Made by a program: the position numbers and the translations under genes
The notes under the pieces: generated by a model
The model's input: only the letters and a program-made list of their open reading frames with translations
What the model was told of the DNA's origin: nothing
The model's database searches: none
In this document: one piece after another, positions 28,906-37,891 of the stretch
Layout: each line of letters begins with the position of its first letter
Position numbering within the stretch: the stretch's first letter is position 1
From: an uncultured Clostridia bacterium
Lineage (GTDB): Bacteria; Bacillota; Clostridia; TANB77; CAG-508
Length of the DNA: 42,068 bases
Assembly: GCA_947628775.1 (NCBI GenBank)
Contig: CANRBI010000006.1
Span: forward strand, 1 to 42,068
Direction: 5' to 3'

Positions 28906-30779
28906 TTATTTCCTCCACCTTTTTCTTTATTGCCTATTATTTTATCTATTGCTTTTGATATTTTCCATGATAATGAACTTCTGATTATTTGTGTTAGTTC
29001 TTCTATTTTTTGGTCTTTTTGTTGTATTAGTTGTATATTTTCTTGTATTTGTTTTTGTTCGTTTTGTATTTGTTCCATATTTTTTTGATTTTCTTGTTGT
29101 TGTTGTTCTAATTGTGTTTCAATTGATTGGTTTGTTGTTCGTAATGTATGGTTTTCTACTATAAGGCCTCTTACTGTTTTCATTGGTTTGTGCCATACTT
29201 CACATATTTTGTCGTCCATTATTTTTTTTGATATATGTTCTTCTAATTGATTGAATAAATCTTTATATTTTAGTATATCTAGTTTTTCATATATTTCATT
29301 TATATCTGTTAATTTTTTTAGTTCTTCAAATATTAGTATTTCTCTGTATATTATAAATTCAATTGGAACTTTTTGTTCTATCCATTCTTGATCATAGATA
29401 TAAAATTTATCATCTATTAGAAAACAGTTTTGAAAATTTAGATCCCATAGTCCTTCTTTTATGAAATGTAGGTCTTGTATTTGTTCTTTTTGATAATTTA
29501 TATTGAAGTGGTCAAATATGTTATTTTCCATATCGGTTGTTTCTAGTTTTTGTATAGTTTTTTGTGTGAATTCATTTATTAATTGTATTAGTTTTTCTAT
29601 TCCATTTTGTTTGTATTCTTCTATTAATACTTTGTTGTATGATTTTGCATTTTCTACATATTGACTAATTATTTTTTCGTTATCATATGTGTCTAATGTG
29701 TTTATATTACTGTTTTTTAGTATGTCTATATTGTGTTTTATTGTGTCTATATGTTTTTTAGCTAAGTTGTTGTTTGGATATTTGTATACTTTATTTCCTT
29801 GGATTATTGTTTTTAGTCTGTATTCTTGTTTTCTGTTGTTCCAATATGATACATATTTTATTTCATTTTCTTCTAATTGTTTACTTATTTCAATGAAGTA
29901 TGAATTTGTGAAGAATTCAAATAAGTTTTTATTTTCTTTTATTATTTGTATAAATCCATCATTTTCGTGAAAGTTTATTACTTCTGTGTCTTTGAATAGA
30001 CTCATATTTCTGTGTATATTATCTTGATCTGGCATAAATTCTTTTGTGAATATTACGTTTGTGTATCTATAGTCTGGTAGTGGGTAATAGTACTTTATTT
30101 TGCCTAGTTCTGCTTTGTTAAATATTGTTTCAAGCTCTTTTTTTGATAACAGTTGGCAATCTTCTTTTGTTTTTCCTGCTTTGCTTATAGCGTTGTATTC
30201 TATATCATGGTCATTTTCATTTATTACACACCAGTTTCTCATGGCAAATTTATTGTTTGTTGCAATTAGTATTGTGCCATCTTCTTTTAATAATGTTTTT
30301 ATGTGTTTTAATAGGTCTATTGTTGAATTTTGGGTTTTATATATTTTGGGTGCATATTCTAGTGTTCCTATTAATGTTATATAGTCAAATTTTTCGTTTA
30401 TTTGGATGTCTTTTAGATTTCCTATTATTATTTCTAGATTTTCTTTATCTTCATGTCTTTTGGCTATTGCTTGTCCTCTTTCTTTTGAGAATTCAATTGA
30501 TGTTACTTTTTGTGCTTTTTTACATAGTTCTCCTGTTATTTCTCCAACTCCTGCTCCTATTTCTAGTATATTGCAGTCTTTTTTAAATGGATACCAATTT
30601 ATTATGTTTTTTCTAATTTCTGATAGCATGCTTATTGTTTCTATGTTATTGTCATTTTTTATTATGTTTTCATAGTCTGTTTCTTTGTATTGATTTATAT
30701 AATTTTGTATGATGTCTTGCTCTTTGGATAATTGGTTGTATATTATGTCTTGGTTATAAAAATCTAGGTTTAGTTTCAT
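28902..30779 (-). CDS. SAM-dependent methyltransferase + kinase-like domain + coiled coil (WbdD-like architecture)
   Basis: Class I MTase motif NILEIGAGVGEITGEL; 'GLWDLNFQNCFLIDDKFYIYDQEW' resembles kinase DLxxxN...DxE; Gln/Glu-rich coiled coil near 530-600; 4-nt overlap with the GT gene. Confidence 0.72.
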   Translation of the reverse strand: MKLNLDFYNQDIIYNQLSKEQDIIQNYINQYKETDYENIIKNDNNIETISMLSEIRKNIINWYPFKKDCNILEIGAGVGEITGELCKKAQKVTSIEFSKERGQAIAKRHEDKENLEIIIGNLKDIQINEKFDYITLIGTLEYAPKIYKTQNSTIDLLKHIKTLLKEDGTILIATNNKFAMRNWCVINENDHDIEYNAISKAGKTKEDCQLLSKKELETIFNKAELGKIKYYYPLPDYRYTNVIFTKEFMPDQDNIHRNMSLFKDTEVINFHENDGFIQIIKENKNLFEFFTNSYFIEISKQLEENEIKYVSYWNNRKQEYRLKTIIQGNKVYKYPNNNLAKKHIDTIKHNIDILKNSNINTLDTYDNEKIISQYVENAKSYNKVLIEEYKQNGIEKLIQLINEFTQKTIQKLETTDMENNIFDHFNINYQKEQIQDLHFIKEGLWDLNFQNCFLIDDKFYIYDQEWIEQKVPIEFIIYREILIFEELKKLTDINEIYEKLDILKYKDLFNQLEEHISKKIMDDKICEVWHKPMKTVRGLIVENHTLRTTNQSIETQLEQQQQENQKNMEQIQNEQKQIQENIQLIQQKDQKIEELTQIIRSSLSWKISKAIDKIIGNKEKGGGNK

Positions 30780-30859
30780 AGGTGTTCTCCTTCCTTTATT
30801 TTTACTACTATGTATAACAATAGAAACAATTTTACTTTACTATATTTTTATATATTATT

Positions 30860-31825
30860 TTATCGTAGCCAACTTGGATTTTCTAAGTACCAGTCTATTG
30901 TTTTTATTATTCCGTCTTCAAATTTTGTTTTTGGTTCCCAACCTAATTCTGTTTTTATTTTTGTTGGATCTATTGCGTATCTGTAGTCATGTCCTTTTCT
31001 GTCTTCTACAAATTGTATTAGGTCTTCTGATTTGTTTAGGTGTTTTAGTATTAGTTTTACTATTTCTAGGTTTCTTTTTTCGTTGTGTCCTCCTATGTTA
31101 TATCTTTCTCCTGATTTTCCGTTATGATATATTAGGTCTATTGCTTCACAGTGGTCTTCAACATATAACCAATCTCTTATGTTACTTCCTGTTCCATATA
31201 CTGGTAGTTTTTCGTCTTTTAGTGCTAGTTTTATCATGTGTGGTATTAGTTTTTCGTTGTGTTGATATGGTCCATAGTTGTTTGAGCAGTTTGTTACATT
31301 TATATTCATTTTGTATGTTTCTTTGTATGCTAGTGCTATTAGGTCTGAACTTGCTTTTGATGATGAGTATGGGCTACTTGGTTTTATTGGTGATGTTTCT
31401 GTGAAGTATCCTTCGTCTTTTAGTGAACCATATACTTCGTCTGTTGAGATGTGTACGAATTTGTTTGGACTTCCTTCTCCCCATTTTTGTTTTGCTGTTT
31501 CTAATAGTGTGTGTGTTCCTATTACATTTGTTTGTGTAAATACAAATGGATTTTTTATGCTGTTATCTACATGTGATTCTGCTGCAAAGTGTATTACTCC
31601 ATTTATGTCATATTTATTAAATATTTCTTTCATTTTTTCAAAGTCACATATATCTGCTTTTTCAAATATTATTTTGTCTTGTACTTTTTTTAGGTTATCC
31701 ATGTTTCCTGCATATGTTAGTTTATCTACTACTACTATTTTATATTCTGGATGTTTTTTTACAAAATATTCTGCAAAGTTTGCTCCTATAAATCCGGCTG
31801 CTCCTGTTATTAATACATTATTCAT
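30860..31825 (-). CDS. rfbB: dTDP-glucose 4,6-dehydratase
   Basis: NVLITGAAGFIGANF, STDEVYGSL, YSSSKASSD, 321 aa. Confidence 0.95.
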   Translation of the reverse strand: MNNVLITGAAGFIGANFAEYFVKKHPEYKIVVVDKLTYAGNMDNLKKVQDKIIFEKADICDFEKMKEIFNKYDINGVIHFAAESHVDNSIKNPFVFTQTNVIGTHTLLETAKQKWGEGSPNKFVHISTDEVYGSLKDEGYFTETSPIKPSSPYSSSKASSDLIALAYKETYKMNINVTNCSNNYGPYQHNEKLIPHMIKLALKDEKLPVYGTGSNIRDWLYVEDHCEAIDLIYHNGKSGERYNIGGHNEKRNLEIVKLILKHLNKSEDLIQFVEDRKGHDYRYAIDPTKIKTELGWEPKTKFEDGIIKTIDWYLENPSWLR

Positions 31826-31851
31826 TTTTTTATTTCCTTTCTTTTTTGGTT

Positions 31852-32430
31852 TTATATGTTATTAAATAGGTCTGTTTCCCTTAGGTCTTTTAGGTTTGGC
31901 CATTTTGCGTCTTTTTCTGATGTTATTAGGTCTGTTTCTTTTAGATTTCCTAGTGGCCATTGTATGTTTACTTCTGGATCGTTCCATGCAAGTCCACCTT
32001 CTGCTGAGGCGTTGTATATGTCATCACATTTGTAGGTGAATTCTGCTTCTTCTGATAGTACTAAAAATCCGTGTGCAAATCCTTTTGGTATCATGAACAT
32101 TTTTTTATTTTCTTCTGATAGGATTACTCCTTCCCATTTTCCATAAGTTTTACTTTCTGGTCTTAGGTCTACTGCTACATCAAATACTTCGCCTTTTATA
32201 CATCTTACAAGTTTTGCTTGTGTGTTTTCTTTTTGGAAGTGTAAACCTCTTAGTACTCCTTTTGTTGATTTTGATTGGTTGTCTTGTACAAAATTGTAAT
32301 TTAGTCCTATTTCTGCAAATTCTTTTTCACTGTATGTTTCCATGAAGTATCCTCTGTTGTCTCCAAATACTGTTGGTTCTATTATACATACTCCTTCTAT
32401 ACTTGTTTCAATTTTTTTGAATTTTCCCAT
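31852..32430 (-). CDS. rfbC: dTDP-4-dehydrorhamnose 3,5-epimerase
   Basis: EPTVFGDNRGYFMETYSE, QDNQSKSTKGVLRGLHFQ, 192 aa. Confidence 0.95.
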   Translation of the reverse strand: MGKFKKIETSIEGVCIIEPTVFGDNRGYFMETYSEKEFAEIGLNYNFVQDNQSKSTKGVLRGLHFQKENTQAKLVRCIKGEVFDVAVDLRPESKTYGKWEGVILSEENKKMFMIPKGFAHGFLVLSEEAEFTYKCDDIYNASAEGGLAWNDPEVNIQWPLGNLKETDLITSEKDAKWPNLKDLRETDLFNNI

Positions 32431-32448
32431 GTTTTTCTCCTTTTCTTT

Positions 32449-33339
32449 TTATTCTTCTCCTAGTCTGTTTTCTGCTAGGTCTTTTAGGTATACTCCATAT
32501 TCTGTTTTCATGTATCTTTCTGCTAGGTTTGATAGTTGTTCTTTTGTTATCCAGCCTTTTTTATATGCTATTTCTTCTGGACAACATACTTGCATTCCTT
32601 GCCTTTTTTCGATTGTTTGTACAAAACTTGCTGTTTCAAGTAGAGCATCATGTGTTCCTGTGTCAAACCATGTCATTCCTCTGCCTAGTTTTTCTACTGT
32701 TAGTTTGCCTTTTTTCATGTATTCGTCATTTACTGTTGTTATTTCTAGTTCTCCTCTTGCTGATGGTTTTACATTTTTTGCAATTTCTATTACATCATTT
32801 GTGTAGAAGTATAGACCTGGTACAGCATAGTTTGATTTTGGGTTTTGTGGCTTTTCTTCTATTGATATTGCTTTTCCGTTTTGGTCTATTTCTACTACTC
32901 CATATGCTCTTGGGTCTTTTACATAGTATCCGAAAATTGTTGATTCATCATCTCTTTTACTTGCTCTTTTTAGTATTTCTGGTAGGTGTGAGCCGTAGAA
33001 CATGTTGTCTCCTAGTATCATTACTACATTGTCTTGGCCTATGAAGTCTTCTCCTATTATAAAGGCTTCGGCTAGACCGTTTGGTTTTTCTTGTACTTTG
33101 TATTCAAATTGCATTCCCCATTGTGATCCATCTCCTAGTAGTTCTTTGAATGTTACTATGTCTCTTGGGGTTGATATTATTAGTACTTGTTTTACTTCTG
33201 CTTCCATTAGTACTGATAATGGATAATATATCATTGGTTTGTCATATACTGGCATTATTTGTTTTGATATTGCAAGTGTTAGTGGGTATAGTCTTGTTGC
33301 ACTTCCTCCTGCTAATATTATTCCTTTTCTATTTTTCAT
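32449..33339 (-). CDS. rfbA: Glucose-1-phosphate thymidylyltransferase
   Basis: [38 protein letters not shown]. Confidence 0.96.
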   Translation of the reverse strand: MKNRKGIILAGGSATRLYPLTLAISKQIMPVYDKPMIYYPLSVLMEAEVKQVLIISTPRDIVTFKELLGDGSQWGMQFEYKVQEKPNGLAEAFIIGEDFIGQDNVVMILGDNMFYGSHLPEILKRASKRDDESTIFGYYVKDPRAYGVVEIDQNGKAISIEEKPQNPKSNYAVPGLYFYTNDVIEIAKNVKPSARGELEITTVNDEYMKKGKLTVEKLGRGMTWFDTGTHDALLETASFVQTIEKRQGMQVCCPEEIAYKKGWITKEQLSNLAERYMKTEYGVYLKDLAENRLGEE

Positions 33340-33367
33340 ATTTTTTGTTCCTTTCTTTTTTTTAGTT

Positions 33368-33489
33368 AAATTTGAAAGTAGTCAGATATTATCTTTCTAC
33401 TTTCAAATTTTCTAGGGATTGTATTTTTTAATATCTATTATCAAACTTTTTTTTAAAGGGATTACAATATGTTCGATAATAGGTATTAA
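33368..33489. repeat. Two successive inverted repeats in rfbD-rfbA intergenic region
   Basis: 14-bp perfect AAATTTGAAAGTAG (33368-33381)/CTACTTTCAAATTT (33397-33410); 15-bp with one wobble TTAATATCTATTATC (33428-33442)/GATAATAGGTATTAA (33475-33489). Confidence 0.75.
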
Positions 33490-33505
33490 CGAAGTTTAGT
33501 GATAT

Positions 33506-34366
33506 TTAGTTTAGTTCTTTTTCTAAATATCTTTTTAGTGCATCTTGCCAATTTGGTATTGTTATGTTTTGGTCTAGCAATTTTTGCTTTGACATTTGTG
33601 AATTTTTTGGTCTTTTGGCTTGTGTCACTTTCATCATTTCTATATATTGTTCTGTTGTTACTGGATTTACTTTACAATTTATTTTGGCATATTCAAATAT
33701 TGTTTTTGTGAATTCATACCATGTTGTGTAACCTTGATTTGTTGCATTATATATTCCATATGGTATTTTGTTTTGTATTGCTTGATATATTATGTTTGCT
33801 AGATCTTCTGCATATGTTGGACTTCCGTGTTGGTCATTTACTACTGATAGTTCTGGTTTTTCTTTTCCTAGTTTTAGCATTGTTCGTACAAAGTTGTTGC
33901 CTTCACCATATAGCCATGCTGTTCTGAATATGTAGTATTTTGTGGTGTTTTGTTTTATGTATTCTTCTCCGTGTAGTTTTGTTATTCCATATGCTGTTAC
34001 TGGGTTTTTTGGGTCTTCTTCTTTGTAGTCTTTTTGGATTTCTAGCTCTCCTCCAAATACATAGTCTGTACTTATGTGTATTAGTGTGCTGTTGTTTTGG
34101 TTTGCTGCTTTTGCTAGGTTTTTTGGTCCGTCTGCATTTATTTTTTCTACTATTTCTCCTGCTTCTTCTGCTTTGTCTACTGCTGTGTATGCTGCACAGT
34201 TTATTATGTATTCTGGTTTTGTTTTTTCTACATAGTCTAGTACTGCTTGTTCGTTTGTTATGTCTAGGTCTTCTACATCTGTACAGATTAATTCGTTTTC
34301 TTTATTTAGTTTTTCTTTTACTGCTTTTGCAAGCATTCCGTTTGCTCCTGTTATTAAAATTTTCAT
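33506..34366 (-). CDS. rfbD: dTDP-4-dehydrorhamnose reductase
   Basis: MKILITGANGMLAKAV, HISTDYVFGG, YGITKLHGEEY, 286 aa. Confidence 0.95.
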   Translation of the reverse strand: MKILITGANGMLAKAVKEKLNKENELICTDVEDLDITNEQAVLDYVEKTKPEYIINCAAYTAVDKAEEAGEIVEKINADGPKNLAKAANQNNSTLIHISTDYVFGGELEIQKDYKEEDPKNPVTAYGITKLHGEEYIKQNTTKYYIFRTAWLYGEGNNFVRTMLKLGKEKPELSVVNDQHGSPTYAEDLANIIYQAIQNKIPYGIYNATNQGYTTWYEFTKTIFEYAKINCKVNPVTTEQYIEMMKVTQAKRPKNSQMSKQKLLDQNITIPNWQDALKRYLEKELN

Positions 34367-34460
34367 TTACTTTTTCTCCTCTTACTATAAATGAGTTTTT
34401 CATTTTTTAATTTAATTAAATTATAATGTTTTTGGTATTTATATATTATCATTTAACACG

Positions 34461-34499
34461 AAAAAATACAAGATTTTTTTAAAATTTCTTGTATTTTTT
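34461..34499 (-). terminator. Terminator-like hairpin downstream of GtrB-like GT gene
   Basis: 13-bp perfect AAAAAATACAAGA/TCTTGTATTTTTT. Confidence 0.65.
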
Positions 34500-34515
34500 G
34501 GAATTTTTTCTATTT

Positions 34516-35449
34516 TTATATGTTGATTTTTTTATCTATTATGTATTCAGGTCTTTTTTGGGTATCGTTATATATTCTAGCTATATATTCTGAAATTATC
34601 CATATTGATAGTAGTTGTACTCCACTAAATAGTGTTATTGCTACCATTATTGATGTCCAGCCTGCTGTTAGGTTGTTTAGTTGTAATGCATATGATATTA
34701 GAGAATATATTAGTATTCCTATTGATAGAATTATTGTTAATATTCCAAGTTCTCCTACTATTTTTAGTGGTTTACTTGAAAAACTTATTATTCCATCTGA
34801 TGCTAATTTTAACATTTTCTTTAATGGATATTTTGTTTTTCCTGCATATCTTTCTTGCCTTTCGTATTCATATGGTATTTGTTTGAATCCTACCCAACTG
34901 AATAGTCCTCTTAGGAATTTGTTGTGTTCTGGCATTGTATTTATTACATCTATTACTTTTCTGTCTACTAGTCTAAAATCTCCTGTGTCTTTTGGTATTT
35001 CTACATCTGATAGTGCGTTTAGTGTTTTATAGAACATTTTTGCTGTTAATAGTTTGAATTTGGATTCTCCTTTTCTGGATTTTCTTTTCCCATAGATTAC
35101 TTCATTTCCATTTTCCCAGTATTTTAGCATGTTTGGAATTAATTCTGGTGGATCTTGTAGGTCTGCATCTAGTATAACTACTGCATCTCCTGTTACATAT
35201 TTTATTCCTGCTACTACTGCTGCTTGATGTCCAAAATTTCTTGAAAATGTTATTACTTTAACATTTTTGTCTTTTTGTGCTATTTCTTCAAGTATTTGCT
35301 GAGTGTTGTCTTTGCTTCCGATCATTTACTATTATTATTTCATATTCGTAGTTTTCTATGTTTTTTAGGGTTTTTGTTAATCTGTTATAACATTCTTTGG
35401 CTGTTTCTTCTTCATAATACATTGGTATTACTACTGATATTTTTTTCAT
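34516..35449 (-). CDS. GtrB/DPM1-like membrane glycosyltransferase; +1 frameshift at CGG codon 44 (35318-35320)
   Basis: 0-frame ATG 35449: MKKISVVIPMYYEEETAKECYNRLTKTLKNIENYEYEIIIVND then CGG and TGA after 10 further codons; +1 frame from 35319 continues GSKDNTQQILEEIAQKDKNVKVITFSRNFGHQAAVVAG... Joined length 310 aa versus 311 aa for paralogue 35467-36402, which has DDGSKDKT at the same place. Confidence 0.9.
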
Positions 35450-35466
35450 TTATTTAAACCTTCCTT

Positions 35467-36402
35467 TTATATTTTTTCTGTTTCTTTTATGATATATATT
35501 GGCCTATTTTTTATCTCTAGGTAAGTTTTTGATAGGTATTGTCCTATTATTCCTAATGAGAATAGTTGTACTCCGCTTACAAAGAATATTATACATATCA
35601 TTGATGGCCATCCACTTGTTGGATCTCCATATACTAGGGTTCTTATTACTATTAATAGTATTAGTAGAAATGATATTATACAAAATACTATTCCTATTAT
35701 TGATGATAATACCAGTGGTACTGTTGAGAATGCTGTTATTCCTTCTATCGCATATTTGAATAGTTTCCAGAATGACCATTTTGTTTCTCCTGCTATTCTT
35801 TTTATGTTTTCATATTCTATCCATTTTGTTTTAAATCCTACGAATGTGAATAATCCTTTTGAATATCTGTTATATTCTCTCATTGATTTTATGCTTTCTG
35901 CTACTTGTCTTGTCATTAATCTATAGTCTCTTGCTCCATCTACCATTTCTACATCTGATAATTCGTTGATTAGTTTATAGAACATTCTGGCACATAGGCT
36001 TCTTATTGCTGGTTCACCTTTTCTTGTTACTCTTCGTGTTGCTACACAATCGTAATCTTCTTGTTTTATTGTGTTATACATTTGTTTTAATAGATGTGGT
36101 GGGTCTTGTAGGTCTGCATCCATTAATGTTATGTAATCTCCTGTTGCTGCATCTAAGCCTGCTAACATGGCTGCTTCTTTTCCAAAGTTTCTTGAAAATG
36201 ATATGTATCTTACTTTTTGATCTTGTTGATGTAGTTGTTTTATTTGTTGTAGTGTTTTGTCTTTTGAACCATCATCTACAAAGATATATTCAAATTCTAT
36301 TTCTGGGAAGTCTTGTTTTCTTGTTTTTTCTATTTCTTGATAAAATATTGGTAGGCTTTCTTGTTCGTTATAACATGGTACGATTACTGATATTTTTTCC
36401 AT
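35467..36402 (-). CDS. GtrB/DPM1-like family 2 glycosyltransferase
   Basis: KISVIVPCYNEQESLPIFYQEIE, VDDGSKDKT, DADLQDPP, two C-terminal TM helices. Confidence 0.94.
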   Translation of the reverse strand: MEKISVIVPCYNEQESLPIFYQEIEKTRKQDFPEIEFEYIFVDDGSKDKTLQQIKQLHQQDQKVRYISFSRNFGKEAAMLAGLDAATGDYITLMDADLQDPPHLLKQMYNTIKQEDYDCVATRRVTRKGEPAIRSLCARMFYKLINELSDVEMVDGARDYRLMTRQVAESIKSMREYNRYSKGLFTFVGFKTKWIEYENIKRIAGETKWSFWKLFKYAIEGITAFSTVPLVLSSIIGIVFCIISFLLILLIVIRTLVYGDPTSGWPSMICIIFFVSGVQLFSLGIIGQYLSKTYLEIKNRPIYIIKETEKI

Positions 36403-36461
36403 TTTTTTATTCCTTATTTTTTATTTAGGTTTTTTTATTGGTATTACCTATAAACCTCTAC

Positions 36462-36902
36462 TTATATTTGTTCTTCTTTTGGATCATTTCTTTTTTTGAA
36501 TACGATTAATTTGCTGAAGATATAGTTTATTATTACTACCATTATTTGTGTTACTATTTTTGATATTATGTCATTTATTTTTAATACATTTGTCATTAGT
36601 GCGAATGTTCCTATATCACATAATGCTCCTGATACTATTCTAGCTAAGAAGAAAGATGTTAGTTCTTTTAGCATTGCTTTTATTCCTTTTGTTTTACTTT
36701 CAAATACAAATATTTTGTTTGTTATATATGCAAATAGTACTGAAAAGAACCATGCTATTCCACTGCTTAATACTTTGTCTATTCCAAATATTCTGACTGA
36801 TATTATGTATGTTATGAAATTTACTACTGTTGCTAGTCCTCCGAATATTAGATAGTTTATTATTTTTTTATATTTTTTGTATAGATCTTTTATTTTTTCC
36901 AT
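36462..36902 (-). CDS. GtrA family membrane protein
   Basis: INYLIFGGLATVVNFITYIISVRIFG, four TM segments, adjacent to GtrB-like genes. Confidence 0.88.
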   Translation of the reverse strand: MEKIKDLYKKYKKIINYLIFGGLATVVNFITYIISVRIFGIDKVLSSGIAWFFSVLFAYITNKIFVFESKTKGIKAMLKELTSFFLARIVSGALCDIGTFALMTNVLKINDIISKIVTQIMVVIINYIFSKLIVFKKRNDPKEEQI

Positions 36903-36912
36903 TTTTCGTCCT

Positions 36913-37854
36913 CTAATTTTTTCTTTGTAATTTTTCTATTTGGTCATATCTTGATAGTTGTAGTTCATAGTTTTCTTTGTTTTGTTTTACTACTGTGTCT
37001 AGTATAATTCCACATTGTGATGTTATTAGTGCAAAAATCATTATTCCTGTTGCTAATATTGCTGATGGTACTTTTGTTATATACCTTGTTTTTATAAATT
37101 CAATTATTACTGGCATTCCTACTATTAGTCCTAGTATTATTAGTATTAGTCCTATTATAGCGAAAAATTGCCTTGGTTTAAAGTCTTTGAACATTTTTAT
37201 TATTGTTTTTACTACTTTTATTCCATCACTTATTGTGTTTAGTTTTGATTCACTTCCTTCTGGTCTGTCACGATATGTTATTGGTATTTCTTTTATTATG
37301 AATTTTTTGTCTAGTGCATGTAGTGACATTTCTGTTTCTATTTCAAATTTTGGACTCATTACTGGCATATTTTTTACAAATATTTTATTGAATACTCTAT
37401 ATCCTGTCATTATGTCTTTTAGATTTGTTTTAAATAGTATGTTTATTGTCTTTTTTACTATATTGTTTCCAAATTCATGAAAATGTCTTTTGTTTTCTTT
37501 TTGATATGTTCCGTTTGTTAGCCTATCACCTATTACCATGTCTGCTTCTCCATTTTTTATTGGTTCAATTAGTTTGTGTACTTCTTCTGCTGGATATGTG
37601 TCATCTCCGTCTACCATTACATATATGTCTGCTTCTATATCTCTGAACATACTTCTTACTACATTTCCTTTTCCTTGCCTGTATTCGTGTTTTACTATTG
37701 CTCCATTGTTTATTGCTATTTCTGCTGTGTTATCTTTTGAATTGTTGTCATATACATATATATCTGCTTCTGGTAATTCTTTTTTAAAATCTTTTATTAC
37801 TTTTCCTATTGTTAGTTCTTCGTTATAACAGGGTATTAATACTGCTACTTTCAT
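36913..37854 (-). CDS. Family 2 glycosyltransferase (DPM1-like) with C-terminal TMs
   Basis: KVAVLIPCYNEELTIGKVI, YDNNSKDNT, MVDGDDTYPAEE. Confidence 0.93.
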   Translation of the reverse strand: MKVAVLIPCYNEELTIGKVIKDFKKELPEADIYVYDNNSKDNTAEIAINNGAIVKHEYRQGKGNVVRSMFRDIEADIYVMVDGDDTYPAEEVHKLIEPIKNGEADMVIGDRLTNGTYQKENKRHFHEFGNNIVKKTINILFKTNLKDIMTGYRVFNKIFVKNMPVMSPKFEIETEMSLHALDKKFIIKEIPITYRDRPEGSESKLNTISDGIKVVKTIIKMFKDFKPRQFFAIIGLILIILGLIVGMPVIIEFIKTRYITKVPSAILATGIMIFALITSQCGIILDTVVKQNKENYELQLSRYDQIEKLQRKN

Positions 37855-37891
37855 GACATTTCTCCTTTTATTTTTATTTTTTTTGATAGGT

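Noticed and set aside
33940-34410. 156-aa Leu-rich plus ORF over rfbD
   Set aside because: Antisense artefact of strand skew over a well-identified enzyme gene.
34516-35325. Independent short glycosyltransferase starting at ATG 35325 as in the ORF track
   Set aside because: Lacks the N-terminal nucleotide-binding strand, which is present in another frame directly upstream; ATG is inside the conserved VNDGS motif shifted by one base.
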